64,000 nucleotides of DNA from DATBLE01 sp963841405. GTDB taxonomy: Bacteria > Actinomycetota > Thermoleophilia > Gaiellales > Gaiellaceae. Positions 16,539-25,730 of the stretch are shown here, piece by piece (positions within the stretch are counted from its first letter, which is position 1; every line of letters starts with the position of its first letter). The translations under genes and the position numbers were made by a program. The notes beneath the pieces were generated by a model. It ran no database searches, was not told the DNA's origin, and saw only the letters and a list, made by a program, of their open reading frames with translations. The stretch is taken from contig CAWJCM010000007.1 of NCBI GenBank assembly GCA_963841405.1, forward strand, positions 186,001-250,000. Direction: 5' to 3'.

Positions 16539-17579
16539 TCATGTTGCCGCCTCGACCACGGCCGCCGCCCACGACTCGACGGAGTGCTCCGCTGCGACGC
16601 GGTCGCGGAGCATCCGACCCAGGGCTTGCCGCTCCTCGGACTTCCGGGCGCCGAGCATCAACAGGCGGTCGGCGAGCGACCGCGGATCGGCGCGGTCGAA
16701 ACGGAGCTCCTCCGGGAGCAGCGCGTCGAACGCCGGATTGGAGGCGATCGCAGGCGTGCAGGCCGCGCACGCCTCGTAGACCACCTTGTCGGTCGCACCC
16801 GCGCGCATGTTGTTGACGAGGACGTCGGCGCGGGCGAGCAGCTCGGGCACCTCGCTGCGCAGCACGGCGTGGCCGAGCTTCACGCGGCGCGCTAGGTCGA
16901 GCTCCTCGACCAGCCGCTCCAGCTCGGCGCGGTGCGCCCTCTCCTCGGGGTTCAGCGCCGGCCCGTGTGCCTCCAGGCGGAGGTCGAGCCCGTCGTCGAG
17001 CGCGAGACGAACGGCCTGCAGCACGACGTCGAGCCCCTTGGCCGTCGAGTAGCGCCCCAGGACGAGCGTGCGCAGATCGGAATGCGCCGCCTGACCGTCC
17101 TCGCAGGCGAACTCGGCGAGGTCGATCCCGTGCCCGATCCCGCGCACCTTCGGCGAGTCGAGCGGGAAGGTACGACGGTCGACACTGAGCACGGCGCTGG
17201 AGACCCGCTCTGCCAGCCGCAGCGTACGCGACACGCTCCAGTGCGTGTACCAGAGCAGCACCTTCACGCCCAGCGGGCGCGCGAACGGCGCCGCCAGCAC
17301 CGCGTAGATCGGGCACATGTGCGCGACCACAGCGGCCGGCTTCGGCCGGTGCGCCACCTCGGCGGCGAGCGCCGACTCGAACTTCGCCCCGCGCCCCGCC
17401 TGCGTCCTCGCCCCGAACGACCGGACGCGGCAGTTCTCCGGCAGCACCTCCGGCAGCGCCCGGTCCGCGAGCACGACCACCTCGTCCACCTGGGCTGCGA
17501 GCGCCCGCAGCATCGGCACGGTAGCGGCCAGGGCCGGGTGAGCCGGATCGACCTGCTGGGTGACGAAGAGGAGCCTCAT
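16539..17579 (-). CDS. GT4/Glycos_transf_1 family glycosyltransferase
   Basis: The product is 346 residues from ATG 17579, whose A overlaps the TGA of the upstream GNAT gene. It has a GT-B fold with an N-terminal LLFVTQQVDPAHPALAATVPMLRAL, a central LGRYSTAKGLDVVLQAV and the C-terminal DVLVNNMRAGATDKVVYEAC motif. That last motif replaces the usual EGFGxxxxE with ATDKVVYE, so only the second Glu is conserved. It is likely still a sugar transferase in the same glycan pathway, though the divergent donor-site motif leaves specificity open. It is the last gene of a six-gene leftward operon (22874 to 16539). Confidence 0.82.
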   Translation of the reverse strand: MRLLFVTQQVDPAHPALAATVPMLRALAAQVDEVVVLADRALPEVLPENCRVRSFGARTQAGRGAKFESALAAEVAHRPKPAAVVAHMCPIYAVLAAPFARPLGVKVLLWYTHWSVSRTLRLAERVSSAVLSVDRRTFPLDSPKVRGIGHGIDLAEFACEDGQAAHSDLRTLVLGRYSTAKGLDVVLQAVRLALDDGLDLRLEAHGPALNPEERAHRAELERLVEELDLARRVKLGHAVLRSEVPELLARADVLVNNMRAGATDKVVYEACAACTPAIASNPAFDALLPEELRFDRADPRSLADRLLMLGARKSEERQALGRMLRDRVAAEHSVESWAAAVVEAAT

Positions 17580-18457
17580 CAGTAGTAGTCGGCGTCGCCG
17601 AGCGTGAACTGCCAGGCGGCCGGATCGAGATCGAGCGGCCCGTTCAGGCCACGGCCGATCAGGTGCATGGTCAGGTGCGTCGGTGCGAACCCGGCTCTGA
17701 CGAAGGCGCCTCGCTGGCCCGGCGCCGGCAGCCCGAACAGGAACCGCGACCGCGCCGCGCTCGCCGCACGTCGCAGCAGCCCCGGCACCTCCTTCGGGGG
17801 CGCGGCCAGGTCGGAGAGCACCGCAATCGTCCGCGAGCCCATCGGCTTCGACGGCCAGACCACCGCATAGCCGCCGTTCGAGCGGACGATCACGTACAGC
17901 CGCGGCGAGTCCTCGTAGCGCCAGCGCAGGTACCGCCCGTCGCGCACGATGTGGTTCCGCCAGCCCGCCGCAGCGTCCCTTTCGACTTCGAGAGGGCCGG
18001 ACAAGTCGCGGCCCTGCCGGACGACCGGCCGCGCCCAGATCCTGTACTGCGCCACGTCCGACCAGCCGAGCCGGTTGAAGAACATCGGGTTCGTCACCTC
18101 GTTGCCGAAGCCGAGCACGACCTCGACCCCCTGCTCCTCGGCCTCCTGGTCGAGCGCGCGCTGGAGCTCGGTGAAGATTCCGCGGCCGCTGGCTGCGGGC
18201 GACGTGACTGCGTGGCACGAGAACGAGACGCGCCGCTCCTCGCCGCCGATGACCATCCGCGCGAGCATGTGCGCGCCGACGCCTGCGACCTGCCCGTCGA
18301 CCAGCGCCGTCCGGAGGATGCTTCCCGCCGGATTCCGCTCGAACCACCACTCGAACTCGTTCGCGGTCAGCCCGCGGTTGCCCCACGCGTCGCCCAGCAG
18401 GCGGATGTAGTCGTCGCGATGGGACGCTTCGAATTCGACCAGCCGGTACGAGCTCAC
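17579..18457 (-). CDS. GNAT-superfamily acetyltransferase-like protein
   Basis: The product is 292 residues from GTG 18457 (GTGA overlap with the deacetylase stop). The N-terminal half contains a GNAT fold with LVDGQVAGVGAHML, VSFSCHAVTSPAASGRGIFTEL (acetyl-CoA loop, near 85-105) and VLGFGNEVTNPMFFNRLGW. The C-terminal half, about 130 residues, is a second substrate-binding region as in Acetyltransf_9 and FemAB-like proteins. It probably N-acylates an amino sugar made available by the adjacent deacetylase or a precursor. This is inferred from operon order. Confidence 0.75.
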   Translation of the reverse strand: MSSYRLVEFEASHRDDYIRLLGDAWGNRGLTANEFEWWFERNPAGSILRTALVDGQVAGVGAHMLARMVIGGEERRVSFSCHAVTSPAASGRGIFTELQRALDQEAEEQGVEVVLGFGNEVTNPMFFNRLGWSDVAQYRIWARPVVRQGRDLSGPLEVERDAAAGWRNHIVRDGRYLRWRYEDSPRLYVIVRSNGGYAVVWPSKPMGSRTIAVLSDLAAPPKEVPGLLRRAASAARSRFLFGLPAPGQRGAFVRAGFAPTHLTMHLIGRGLNGPLDLDPAAWQFTLGDADYY

Positions 18458-19347
18458 TTGCTGGAGGTGCCGAGCGCCGCGTTGAAGATGCGGCGCGCGT
18501 GCGTGCCCGCGACCGTGTCCTTGACCGCGATCAGGTCGCACGCGCCGGAGAGGACGAGCTCGAAGGTCCGGGACGGATACGGCTCGACGTTGTAGCGGTG
18601 CAGCTGGAGGGGGTCGCTGGCGCGGCCGTTCGAGCCGGAGATCGAGGTGAAGGCGATGTCGTAGCCGGCCTGCTTGAGCAGGCTGAGGTGGACGAGCCGG
18701 TAGTGGGCTTCCGAGCCCTTCACGTAGGCGAACGCGCGGACCGGGCGCTGGAGCCGGTCCTCGAGCCGGAGCTTCGAGAGGGTGATCTCGCGCGCCGCCT
18801 CGTCGACCTCCAGGTCGGCGAGCGGACGGTGGCCGATCCCGTGCGACTCCACGCGTATCCCCGCGGTCTCGAGCTCGGCCAGGTCGTCCCACGAGAGCGG
18901 CGGGTTGACTATCCCGCGCGCGGCCAGGTGCTCGTCGTGCGGCAGGGGGCGGGTGCCGGCGAGATAGCCGACCGGCACGAAGACGACCGCCGGATAGCCG
19001 TACTTCTGCAGCACGGGCGCGGCGTTCTCGAGATTGTCGCGGTAGCCGTCGTCGAAGGTGATCAGCACCGCGCCGGACGGGAGCGGCGTCCCGTGCAGGT
19101 AGTGGTCGAGCACGGCGTCCAGGTCGACGGGGCGGTAGCCGAGCTCGCCGAGCTGCGCCATCTGCTCGTCGAAGCGGCCGACCGGAACGGTCACCGAGTT
19201 CTCGATGATGTCGTTCACCTTGTGGTACATGAGCACGCGGAGCGTCCGCTCCTCGGCACCGTCGACCGCGCCGACGCCGGTCGCGGTCTCGCCGAGGCTG
19301 CGGTAGACGCCGTTCTTCAGCGCCTGCTTGATGCGGTCGGCACGCAC
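18454..19347 (-). CDS. Polysaccharide deacetylase (NodB/CE4 family)
   Basis: The product is 297 residues from GTG 19347. The NodB metal-binding motif TFDDGYRDN is at 97-105 and the His pair SHGIGH at 168-173, both intact; an LMYHKV opening at 39-44 is typical. No signal peptide is seen, so a cytoplasmic or membrane-associated precursor deacetylase is possible. The product removes N- or O-acetyl groups from sugars. It lies between a GT4 and a GNAT gene in a tight leftward operon, and the GNAT may re-acylate the exposed amine. Confidence 0.88.
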   Translation of the reverse strand: MRADRIKQALKNGVYRSLGETATGVGAVDGAEERTLRVLMYHKVNDIIENSVTVPVGRFDEQMAQLGELGYRPVDLDAVLDHYLHGTPLPSGAVLITFDDGYRDNLENAAPVLQKYGYPAVVFVPVGYLAGTRPLPHDEHLAARGIVNPPLSWDDLAELETAGIRVESHGIGHRPLADLEVDEAAREITLSKLRLEDRLQRPVRAFAYVKGSEAHYRLVHLSLLKQAGYDIAFTSISGSNGRASDPLQLHRYNVEPYPSRTFELVLSGACDLIAVKDTVAGTHARRIFNAALGTSSK

Positions 19348-19351
19348 GCGC

Positions 19352-20470
19352 CTATCGTAATCCCGCTACCAGCGCCTTCAGCCGTGCCGCGTACTCCTCC
19401 GGCGTGGCCGTCCAGTCGTCCGCGCTCGCCCTTGCGCCTGCAGCCAGCCGTTCGGCCAGGCCCATGTCTGCGAGCACCCGGTAGAGGGTATCGGCGAGCG
19501 CCGCCGGATCCTGCGGCGGGACGAGCAGCCCGTTCGCGCCGTCCCGGACGAGGTCGACGATGCCGCCGACCCGGGACGCGACCACCGGCCGGCCGCGGCA
19601 GAACGCCTCGACCAGTACGCGCCCCATCCCCTCGCTGCGGGACGGCAGCACGAGTACGGTCGCCGCGTCGAGCGCGGCCGCCACTCCCTCGGTGGGAAGC
19701 GCCTCCGTCCATTCGGTCCGGCCGGGCAGGTCGGCGACGAGCCGCTCGACCACCTCGCGGCGGGTGCCTCGCCCGACGAGTTGCAGCGTCGCTCCGGGCA
19801 GCCGCCCGGCGACGAGACGCCACGCCTCGGCCAGCTCGTCGATCCCTTTGTAGTGCTCGAGCACGCCGACGAACAGCACACGCGGAGGTGCGGGCAGCGG
19901 CACGGTCGGCCCGAGAAACGGCTCCAGGTCCATGAACGCGGGGAAGACGGCGGCCGACTCGACACCGTAGGAGCGGACGAGCCCGGTCGTGTAGTCGGAG
20001 ATCGTTCGCACCGCATCGGCCCGTCGCAGCGCCGAGACCGCGACGCGATCGGCGATGGGGTTGAGCAGCTTGCGTGCCGGCGAGCCGTACAGCCGGGTGG
20101 AGGAGCGCCAGTCGCCGTGGACGTCGAGGATCACCGGCGCGCGCACGCCGGACAGCGAGCGGCCGAGCAGGACGAACCACGTCTCGTGCGCACCCTGGAC
20201 GAGGACCGCCTCCGGATGGGAACGGCGAAGCTCGCGGCGGGTGCGAAGCGGCAGGCCGAGGAAGTAGAGGGCCCCGTCGAGACGGCGCGGCCGGTACGGT
20301 CCCGCGAGCTCGAAGACGGCGTCGCCCTTCGGGGCGCCGTCGACGCCGCTCGCCAGCACCCGGACGTCGAACCGCTCGAGGAGAACGTCGAATTTCGCCT
20401 GCAGGCTCTCCCCCAGCGGCAGCCGGTACCGCGTCCGGCCGACCAGCAGCAGCCGCGGCTTCCCGCTCAC
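19352..20470 (-). CDS. GT4 family glycosyltransferase
   Basis: The product is 372 residues from GTG 20470 (GTGA overlap). Features: PRLLLVGRTRYRLPL at the N-terminus, VLFVGVLEHYKGIDELAEAW, LVGRGTRREVVERL, LVLPSRSEGMGRVLVEAFCRGRPV (E-x7-E) and GLLVPPQDPAALA. It is an intact Glycos_transf_1 enzyme with a UDP- or GDP-sugar donor, cytoplasmic. It ends 4 bp before the deacetylase start codon and belongs to the operon that begins with the flippase. Confidence 0.92.
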   Translation of the reverse strand: MSGKPRLLLVGRTRYRLPLGESLQAKFDVLLERFDVRVLASGVDGAPKGDAVFELAGPYRPRRLDGALYFLGLPLRTRRELRRSHPEAVLVQGAHETWFVLLGRSLSGVRAPVILDVHGDWRSSTRLYGSPARKLLNPIADRVAVSALRRADAVRTISDYTTGLVRSYGVESAAVFPAFMDLEPFLGPTVPLPAPPRVLFVGVLEHYKGIDELAEAWRLVAGRLPGATLQLVGRGTRREVVERLVADLPGRTEWTEALPTEGVAAALDAATVLVLPSRSEGMGRVLVEAFCRGRPVVASRVGGIVDLVRDGANGLLVPPQDPAALADTLYRVLADMGLAERLAAGARASADDWTATPEEYAARLKALVAGLR

Positions 20471-21594
20471 CCGGCCGCCTCCTGGAGGAGCGCCTCCAGC
20501 CGGGCGTACACGGGCTCCGGCGCGAACCGCGCGACCGACCCGGGGGCAGCCGCCCGCAGCCGCTTCCGCAACGCCTCGTCGGCGAAGAAGCGGCGGATCG
20601 CCGCCGCGAAGGCCTCCGGGTCGCCGGGCGGCACGAGCAGGCCGTTCTCGCCATCCGTGACGATCTCGGCGACCCCGCCGACGCCGGTCGCGATCACCGG
20701 CGTCCCCACCGCGAGCCCCTCGATCAGCGAGTGCGGGAAGTTCTCCCAGCCGGACGAGAGCACCTCGGCGTCGGCGGCGGCGAGCAGCTCGAGGACGGTG
20801 TCCCGCGGCTGCGCCCCCAGGAAGCGCACGCGGGCGCCGAGACCGAGCTCGACGACGAGGGCGTCCAGCCGTGCGCGGTCCGGCCCGTCGCCCGCGACCG
20901 CGAGAGCAATGCCCTCGCAGGCGTCGACCGCCCGCAGCAGGACATCCAGCGACTTCTGGACGGAGAGGCGGCCCGCGAACACGAGCGTCGGCCCCTCGAA
21001 GCCGTGGCGCCGCCGCAGCTCGTCGCGCTCGCCGACCTCGGGCACGGCGATCGGGTTCGGCAGCACGACTATCCGTTCTCCCCGGACGAGCTGCCACTCG
21101 CCGGCGATGCGGCCGAGCGACGCGCTGGGAATCACATAGCGGCGCGGCCCCCACAGCGTCAGGTCGCGCATCGCCTTCAGCCAGGCCAGGCGCGGGTCGC
21201 GGGCGCGCTGAAAGTCCTCGATCGGGAGGCGCGTCAACCCGTAGCGGAACGCGCGCTCGTAGGCGGGGTCGCCGGTGAGCTTGACCACGCTCGGTGTCCG
21301 CGCGAGCAGCGAGCCGACGCGGGTGCGGCCGTACATGCCGGTCGAGTAGACGACGTCCTTGCCGCGGGCAGAGCGGCGGACGAGCATCGCGCCGCGCAGG
21401 TAGCGCAGAAGGACGGGCTGCGCCCTCGAGATCCAGCGTACGGGGTACGCCCGAGGCGCGGGTGCCGCCGGGGCTGTGGTCACCACCTCCACCTCGTGGC
21501 CGCGGCCGCGCAGGAACTCCACCACCTCGGGCGCGTGGCTGGCCGGGCCGCCGACGTCCGGCGGCCAGATCCCGGAGACGACAAGGATCTTCAC
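20467..21594 (-). CDS. GT4 family glycosyltransferase
   Basis: The product is 375 residues from GTG 21594 (GTGA overlap with the flippase stop). The start KILVVSGIWPPDVGGPASHAPEV is the typical Glyco_trans_4_2 opening. It is followed by VFAGRLSVQKSLDVLL, VAGDGPDRARLDALV, SSGWENFPHSLIEGLAVGTPV (E-x7-E) and GLLVPPGDPEAF. It is the second gene of the flippase-led operon, so it probably builds the repeat unit the flippase carries. Confidence 0.93.
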   Translation of the reverse strand: MKILVVSGIWPPDVGGPASHAPEVVEFLRGRGHEVEVVTTAPAAPAPRAYPVRWISRAQPVLLRYLRGAMLVRRSARGKDVVYSTGMYGRTRVGSLLARTPSVVKLTGDPAYERAFRYGLTRLPIEDFQRARDPRLAWLKAMRDLTLWGPRRYVIPSASLGRIAGEWQLVRGERIVVLPNPIAVPEVGERDELRRRHGFEGPTLVFAGRLSVQKSLDVLLRAVDACEGIALAVAGDGPDRARLDALVVELGLGARVRFLGAQPRDTVLELLAAADAEVLSSGWENFPHSLIEGLAVGTPVIATGVGGVAEIVTDGENGLLVPPGDPEAFAAAIRRFFADEALRKRLRAAAPGSVARFAPEPVYARLEALLQEAAG

Positions 21595-22874
21595 GAGGGC
21601 GCCGCCTGCTGGGCGGCGTGTTCGCGCTGGAGCCTGACGAGCGCGACCAGCCACGCGAGCGCGAACGCCGTCGTCGCGATGAGGACGGCGGCGGCGGCGC
21701 CGGTCGCATCCCAGATCGATCCGAAGACGAGCACGAGCGGGATCAACACCAGTGTCTCGACCCCGTGGGTGGCGATGCGCAGCTCGGGGCGTCCGACCGA
21801 GACGGGCAGCGACTTCGTCCACGCGAAGACGAGCCCGACCGCGCCGGCGAGCAGCATCAGGCGGGCGGCGTCCGTGGCCGGCTCGTACTTGTCGGTGAAC
21901 ACGATCCGTATCAGCGTCGGCATCCACCAGTACAGGAAAGGGACCGAGACGACCATCGCCACCAGCGCGGCGACGCTGTAGCGTCGCAGGCCGGCGAACA
22001 CACGCGACCCCGCCCCCGCCTCCCAGTCGCGTGTCTGCTCGGTGATGAGGACGAGCCGTGCCGGCGCGGTCAGTGCGGTCAACCCCGTCAGCGGCGCCTG
22101 CCCCGCGCGGAAGTACCCGACCTGCGCCGGCACCGACACCGTCCCCAGCAGGAGCGGCGTGACCGCCGTGCGCAGCGAGACGATGCCCGAGCCGACGCTG
22201 GAGCGGATCACGAACTGGACGATCTCCCGGCGGTCGTCGCCGAGCGGCTCGGGCGGCGCGGCCGGGAAGCGGGAAAAGACGCCGACCGCGGCCCGGCCGA
22301 CCGCGATCGAGCCGGCGATCTGGCCGATCACGAGCCCGATCACCGCGTCGGTGACGCCGTAGCGCGAGCCGATCACGAGCCCGATCGCCCGCAGGAGCTG
22401 CGTCAGCAGCGTGTAGACGGCGCGGACGTCGTAGCGGCCGGTCAGGACGAGCGCCGCCCCGGCGGGCGCCTCCGGGATGTACGACAGCGGCAGCAGCGCG
22501 GCGAGCAGGAACGGCGTCTGCAGCCCGTTCGCGTTGAACAGCGTGTCCGCAAACGGCGCGACGATCGCGAGCCCGACTGCCGCAAGCAGAGCGCCGAGTG
22601 TCTTCAGCGCCATCGCGCGGCGGTAGAGCCGTCGGAGCCGCCCCCATTGCGCGGTGGTCGTATAGCGGAAGCCGTACTTGATCATCGCCTCCTCGACCGT
22701 CAGGTCGAGCAGGACCTGGAAGAAGCCGGCGGCGAAGATGGCGAGCGTGAAGTGCCCGTACTCGACCGGGCCGAGCCGGCGCGCCGCCACGATGCTCGCC
22801 AGGAACCCGAGTGCCACGCTTCCGTAGAGGCCGAGCGCCGTAGCGGAGCGCCGCCACAGGAGGCGCGTGTGCAT
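21591..22874 (-). CDS. Wzx-like oligosaccharide flippase (MOP superfamily)
   Basis: The product is 427 residues starting at ATG 22874, 10 bases after a symmetric -10 box. A longer reading to 22955 would cross the divergent promoter and gene start, so it is rejected. There are about twelve membrane helices, beginning with TALGLYGSVALGFLASIVAARRLGPVEYG (the Polysacc_synt N-terminal signature). The protein would flip undecaprenyl-linked repeat units across the membrane. It heads a six-gene leftward operon of GT4, GT4, deacetylase, GNAT and GT4 genes, all with 1-4 bp overlaps or gaps. Confidence 0.9.
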   Translation of the reverse strand: MHTRLLWRRSATALGLYGSVALGFLASIVAARRLGPVEYGHFTLAIFAAGFFQVLLDLTVEEAMIKYGFRYTTTAQWGRLRRLYRRAMALKTLGALLAAVGLAIVAPFADTLFNANGLQTPFLLAALLPLSYIPEAPAGAALVLTGRYDVRAVYTLLTQLLRAIGLVIGSRYGVTDAVIGLVIGQIAGSIAVGRAAVGVFSRFPAAPPEPLGDDRREIVQFVIRSSVGSGIVSLRTAVTPLLLGTVSVPAQVGYFRAGQAPLTGLTALTAPARLVLITEQTRDWEAGAGSRVFAGLRRYSVAALVAMVVSVPFLYWWMPTLIRIVFTDKYEPATDAARLMLLAGAVGLVFAWTKSLPVSVGRPELRIATHGVETLVLIPLVLVFGSIWDATGAAAAVLIATTAFALAWLVALVRLQREHAAQQAAPS

Positions 22875-22883
22875 CCGGGCGTC

Positions 22884-22893
22884 CACTATAGTG
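22884..22893. promoter_or_regulatory. Symmetric divergent leaderless promoter
   Basis: The palindrome CACTATAGTG gives TATAGT on both strands: 22887-22892 forward, 8 bases before GTG 22901, and 22890-22885 reverse, 10 bases before ATG 22874. Both spacings fit leaderless transcripts, and no Shine-Dalgarno sequence is present for either gene. One shared -10 could couple flippase and ligase expression. Confidence 0.6.
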
Positions 22894-22900
22894 GCCGCCG

Positions 22901-24346
22901 GTGGCGGCCCGGACGTCCTTGGGCGGTGAGCGGGGCGTCGCCTTCCCGCGCGCATCGGCCGGCGCCTGGGTGCTCGCGCTGGCTTTCCCGATCCTGCTCG
23001 TCCATATCGACTTCCAGCCGGGCTGGGACACGACGATCGGCTCGAGCCATGCGCACATCGTCCTCTCCGACCTGGCTGTTCTCGCCTGTCTGATCGCGGC
23101 GCTGGCGGTCGCGGTGCGTGGCGGGCTCGGTCGTCTGCGGGTGGGCGTGCCGGCCTGGATCGCGATCGGCGCGTTCCTCTTCTGGGTGTGCGCGGCGACC
23201 GTCTACCCGCTACGTGGCTCCGACCCGTACCCCTGGCACGAGCACGTGGTCACGACCGGGAAGTACGTCGAGTACGCGCTGCTCGCGCCGGCGGCCGTGC
23301 TGCTTCTGCGGCGCGTCGACGATCTCATGCTCCTGCTGCTCGTCGTCGTCGCGTCGAGCGCCGTCGCCTCGACGTTCGCGGTGGTGCAGTTCTTCGGCTG
23401 GCGGATCGCCGGAGGCTGGCCGGCCGGGTACCGGCAGCCGTCCTTTCTCGGCCACCACGACTTCGCCTCGCTGTCCGGCTTCGCGCTCTCGATCGCGCTG
23501 GCCGCGATCGCGCTGCCCGCCTGGCGCATCGACCGCCGGATCGCGGTGCTCGCGGGCCTCACCGGAGTGGTGGGGCTGCTCGTCTCCGGCTCGCTCGCAG
23601 CGGCGTTCGGGCTGGTCGCCGCCGGCGTCGTCGCCGCTATCGTCGCCCGCGGGTCGGCGCGCCGCGCTTCGGCGATCCTCGTGATCGCGGTGGCCGTCCT
23701 GGGCGGGGTCGTCCTCTTCCGAGGCGGCGACGTGAAGTCGTTCCTCCACTTCGCCGGGATCGGCAAGCACGAGGAGCAGCTCGGCGTCGAGAGCTACGTG
23801 CAGCGGACGATGCTCGTCGACTACGGCTGGCGTGTCTTCCTCGATCATCCTCTCGTGGGTGCGGGGTGGCAGGCGTCCAACGACGAGTACGTCTACGGGC
23901 CCCTGCTGCCGGTACTGCACCGCAGGTTCCCGAACACGCCACCGCAGGCGTTTCCGTCGCCGGAGCATCCCTACGGCATCCAGAACGCCTACGTCCAGGC
24001 GCTGTCCGACCTCGGCGTGATCGGGCTCGTGCTCTTCCTCGGCGCGCTGCTGACGCCGCTCGTCCTCGGCGGGATGCGGTTGTTGCGCGGTCCGCCGGAC
24101 GCCTCGTTGCTGATTCCGGTCTCGTGGTTGCTGGTGACGATGGGCGTCCTGACCGCGATCGGCCTCGTCGCGGGCATCCCGCTCGACGCCATGCTCTGGA
24201 TCGCCGCCGGCCTTTGCGCCGCACCGCCGCTCCTCACGCGGCACGCGGCCGCCGGCGAGCGCGCCCCGAGCGCGGACCTCCACCCTGGGTGGGGAGCCGT
24301 CCCGCCGCCCTCGACCGGCAACGGTACCGCCGATCTGCGCACGTAG
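22901..24346 (+). CDS. O-antigen ligase/polymerase-like membrane protein (Wzy_C)
   Basis: The product is 481 residues from GTG 22901. About eleven membrane helices surround a large extracytoplasmic loop (about 290-365) with YVQRTMLVDYGWRVFLDHPLVGAGW and a late HPYGIQNAYVQALSDLGVIGL, matching the Wzy_C (O-antigen ligase) signature. The hydrophilic tail after about residue 445 is unusual. The family either polymerises lipid-linked units or ligates them to an acceptor; which one applies cannot be told here. It is divergent from the flippase operon across a symmetric -10 box. Confidence 0.88.
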   Translation: MAARTSLGGERGVAFPRASAGAWVLALAFPILLVHIDFQPGWDTTIGSSHAHIVLSDLAVLACLIAALAVAVRGGLGRLRVGVPAWIAIGAFLFWVCAATVYPLRGSDPYPWHEHVVTTGKYVEYALLAPAAVLLLRRVDDLMLLLLVVVASSAVASTFAVVQFFGWRIAGGWPAGYRQPSFLGHHDFASLSGFALSIALAAIALPAWRIDRRIAVLAGLTGVVGLLVSGSLAAAFGLVAAGVVAAIVARGSARRASAILVIAVAVLGGVVLFRGGDVKSFLHFAGIGKHEEQLGVESYVQRTMLVDYGWRVFLDHPLVGAGWQASNDEYVYGPLLPVLHRRFPNTPPQAFPSPEHPYGIQNAYVQALSDLGVIGLVLFLGALLTPLVLGGMRLLRGPPDASLLIPVSWLLVTMGVLTAIGLVAGIPLDAMLWIAAGLCAAPPLLTRHAAAGERAPSADLHPGWGAVPPPSTGNGTADLRT

Positions 24347-24565
24347 GGCAAACAGCTTCGTGCCAGTTCGGTGCCAACTGCACGGCCCGACGACTCTCTT
24401 GCGCCTTTTCCTCCGGTGGTGGTGCCGGCCGGCGCGAAGACAAAGTGGATCCTGTCCCTCCGGGTTCGGAGGAACGACTGTCGAGCGCCAGCAGGCGCTG
24501 CGGCGAACACGCAACCGCGAGCCGCGAGCCGGTCGCACAGGCGGCCGTGACGGTACTACCGGAAG

Positions 24566-24593
24566 GCAGGGACAGGCTGAAGCCTGTCCCTGC
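24566..24593. terminator. Perfect 13-bp hairpin downstream of the ligase gene
   Basis: GCAGGGACAGGCT, then loop GA, then the exact complement, about 220 bases after the ligase stop. No U-tract follows, so an intrinsic terminator is only one reading; it could also be a repeat. The rest of the 443-bp gap (24347-24789) holds no supported gene, only this hairpin and the composite A/B repeat that follows it. Confidence 0.45.
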
Positions 24594-24624
24594 TGGGACG
24601 AGTAGCGAGCAGTCCTGCGTCGCC

Positions 24625-24772
24625 GCCGCGGCCGATATGGCGGCCGCGGCAACAAGAACGTCGTGGGCTGCGAACGCATTGGACCGGCGAGCAGCGCCGC
24701 CGGCTCCGCAACCCCTTTGCCCACCGACCCGCCGGCAAGGAGGGGGCTCGTGGGGGACCAGGGGTTCCCCAC
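24625..24772 (+). repeat. Composite hairpin repeat, copy 2 (units A and B)
   Basis: Unit A has 10-bp arms GCCGCGGCCG and complement (24625-24634 and 24641-24650, loop ATATGG). Unit B (24750-24772) is a slightly imperfect GTGGGGGACC palindrome. The words GGCTCCGCAACC and GCAAGGAGGGGGC between them match copy 1 at 4676-4826. Unit B ends 17 bases before the epimerase ATG. Confidence 0.8.
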
Positions 24773-24789
24773 GATAGGCTGGCTCTCCG

Positions 24790-25728
24790 ATGGCGAAGGT
24801 GCTCGTCACGGGCGGCGCGGGCTTCATCGGCTCCAACCTCGTCCGCGGGCTGCTCGGGCGCGGCGACGACGTCCGCGTGCTCGACAACTTCTCGACCGGG
24901 AACCGGACGAACCTGGAGGGACTCGACGTCGAGGTGGTCGAGGGCGAGCTGCGCAGCTACGAGCGCGTCCACAACGCTGTCCGCGGCACCGAGGTCGTCT
25001 ACCACCTGGGCGCGCTCGGGTCGGTTCCACGCTCGGTCCAGGATCCGCTGACCTCGAGCGCGGTGAACGTCGAGGGCACGCTGAACGTCCTGCTCGCCGC
25101 GCGAGACGAGGGGGTACGCCGGGTCGTGTACACATCGAGCTCGTCCGTCTACGGAAGCAGCGCCGCCCTCCCAGCCCACGAGGACGCCGCGCCGGATCCG
25201 CTCTCGCCGTACGGGGTCGCCAAGCTGGCCGCCGAGCGCTACTGCATCTCGTTCTCGCGCGTGTACGAGCGCTTCGAGAGCGTCGTCGTCCGCTACTTCA
25301 ACGTCTTCGGCCCGCGCCAGAGCCCGTTCTCGCAGTATGCGGCCGTCATCCCGCTGTTCATCACGGCGATCGCGAACGACCGGCCGGTGTCGATCGAGGG
25401 CGACGGCGAGCAGCGCCGCGACTTCACCTACGTCGAGAACGTCGTCGACGGGACGCTTCGCGCCGGCGACACCGCGGGCGTCAGCGGCCGGATCTTCAAC
25501 CTGGCCGCGAGCGCGCCGGCGAGCGTGAACGAGCTGGCCGAGCTGATCGGGACGATCGTCGGCCGTCCCGTCGGGCGGACGAGCGCGCCGCCGCGCGCCG
25601 GCGACATCCGGAACTCCTGGGCCGACATCTCCGCAGCACGGAACACGCTGGGCTACGAGCCCTCGGTCGGCCTCGAGGAAGGCCTCCGCCGCACCGTCGA
25701 GGCGATCGACCCGCGCCGGCAGGATTAG
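24790..25728 (+). CDS. NAD-dependent nucleotide-sugar epimerase/dehydratase (extended SDR)
   Basis: The product is 312 residues from ATG 24790. The Rossmann motif GGAGFIG is at 8-14, a TSSSSVYG active-site Ser/Thr segment near 115-122, and the catalytic pair Y141-x3-K145 (YGVAK), followed by VVRYFNVFGPRQ and RRDFTYVENVVDG. This fits UDP-glucose/UDP-GlcNAc 4-epimerase (GalE/WbpP-like) enzymes using tightly bound NAD. The exact substrate cannot be assigned by eye. It lies just before a GT4 gene with a 2-bp gap, so it likely supplies that enzyme's donor. Confidence 0.9.
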   Translation: MAKVLVTGGAGFIGSNLVRGLLGRGDDVRVLDNFSTGNRTNLEGLDVEVVEGELRSYERVHNAVRGTEVVYHLGALGSVPRSVQDPLTSSAVNVEGTLNVLLAARDEGVRRVVYTSSSSVYGSSAALPAHEDAAPDPLSPYGVAKLAAERYCISFSRVYERFESVVVRYFNVFGPRQSPFSQYAAVIPLFITAIANDRPVSIEGDGEQRRDFTYVENVVDGTLRAGDTAGVSGRIFNLAASAPASVNELAELIGTIVGRPVGRTSAPPRAGDIRNSWADISAARNTLGYEPSVGLEEGLRRTVEAIDPRRQD

Positions 25729-25730
25729 CT

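Noticed and set aside
16500..16540. CCCC-GG tract as a strong terminator of the GT4 gene at 16539
   Set aside because: No stem of sufficient length near the stop and no U-tract; treated as part of the inverted repeat.
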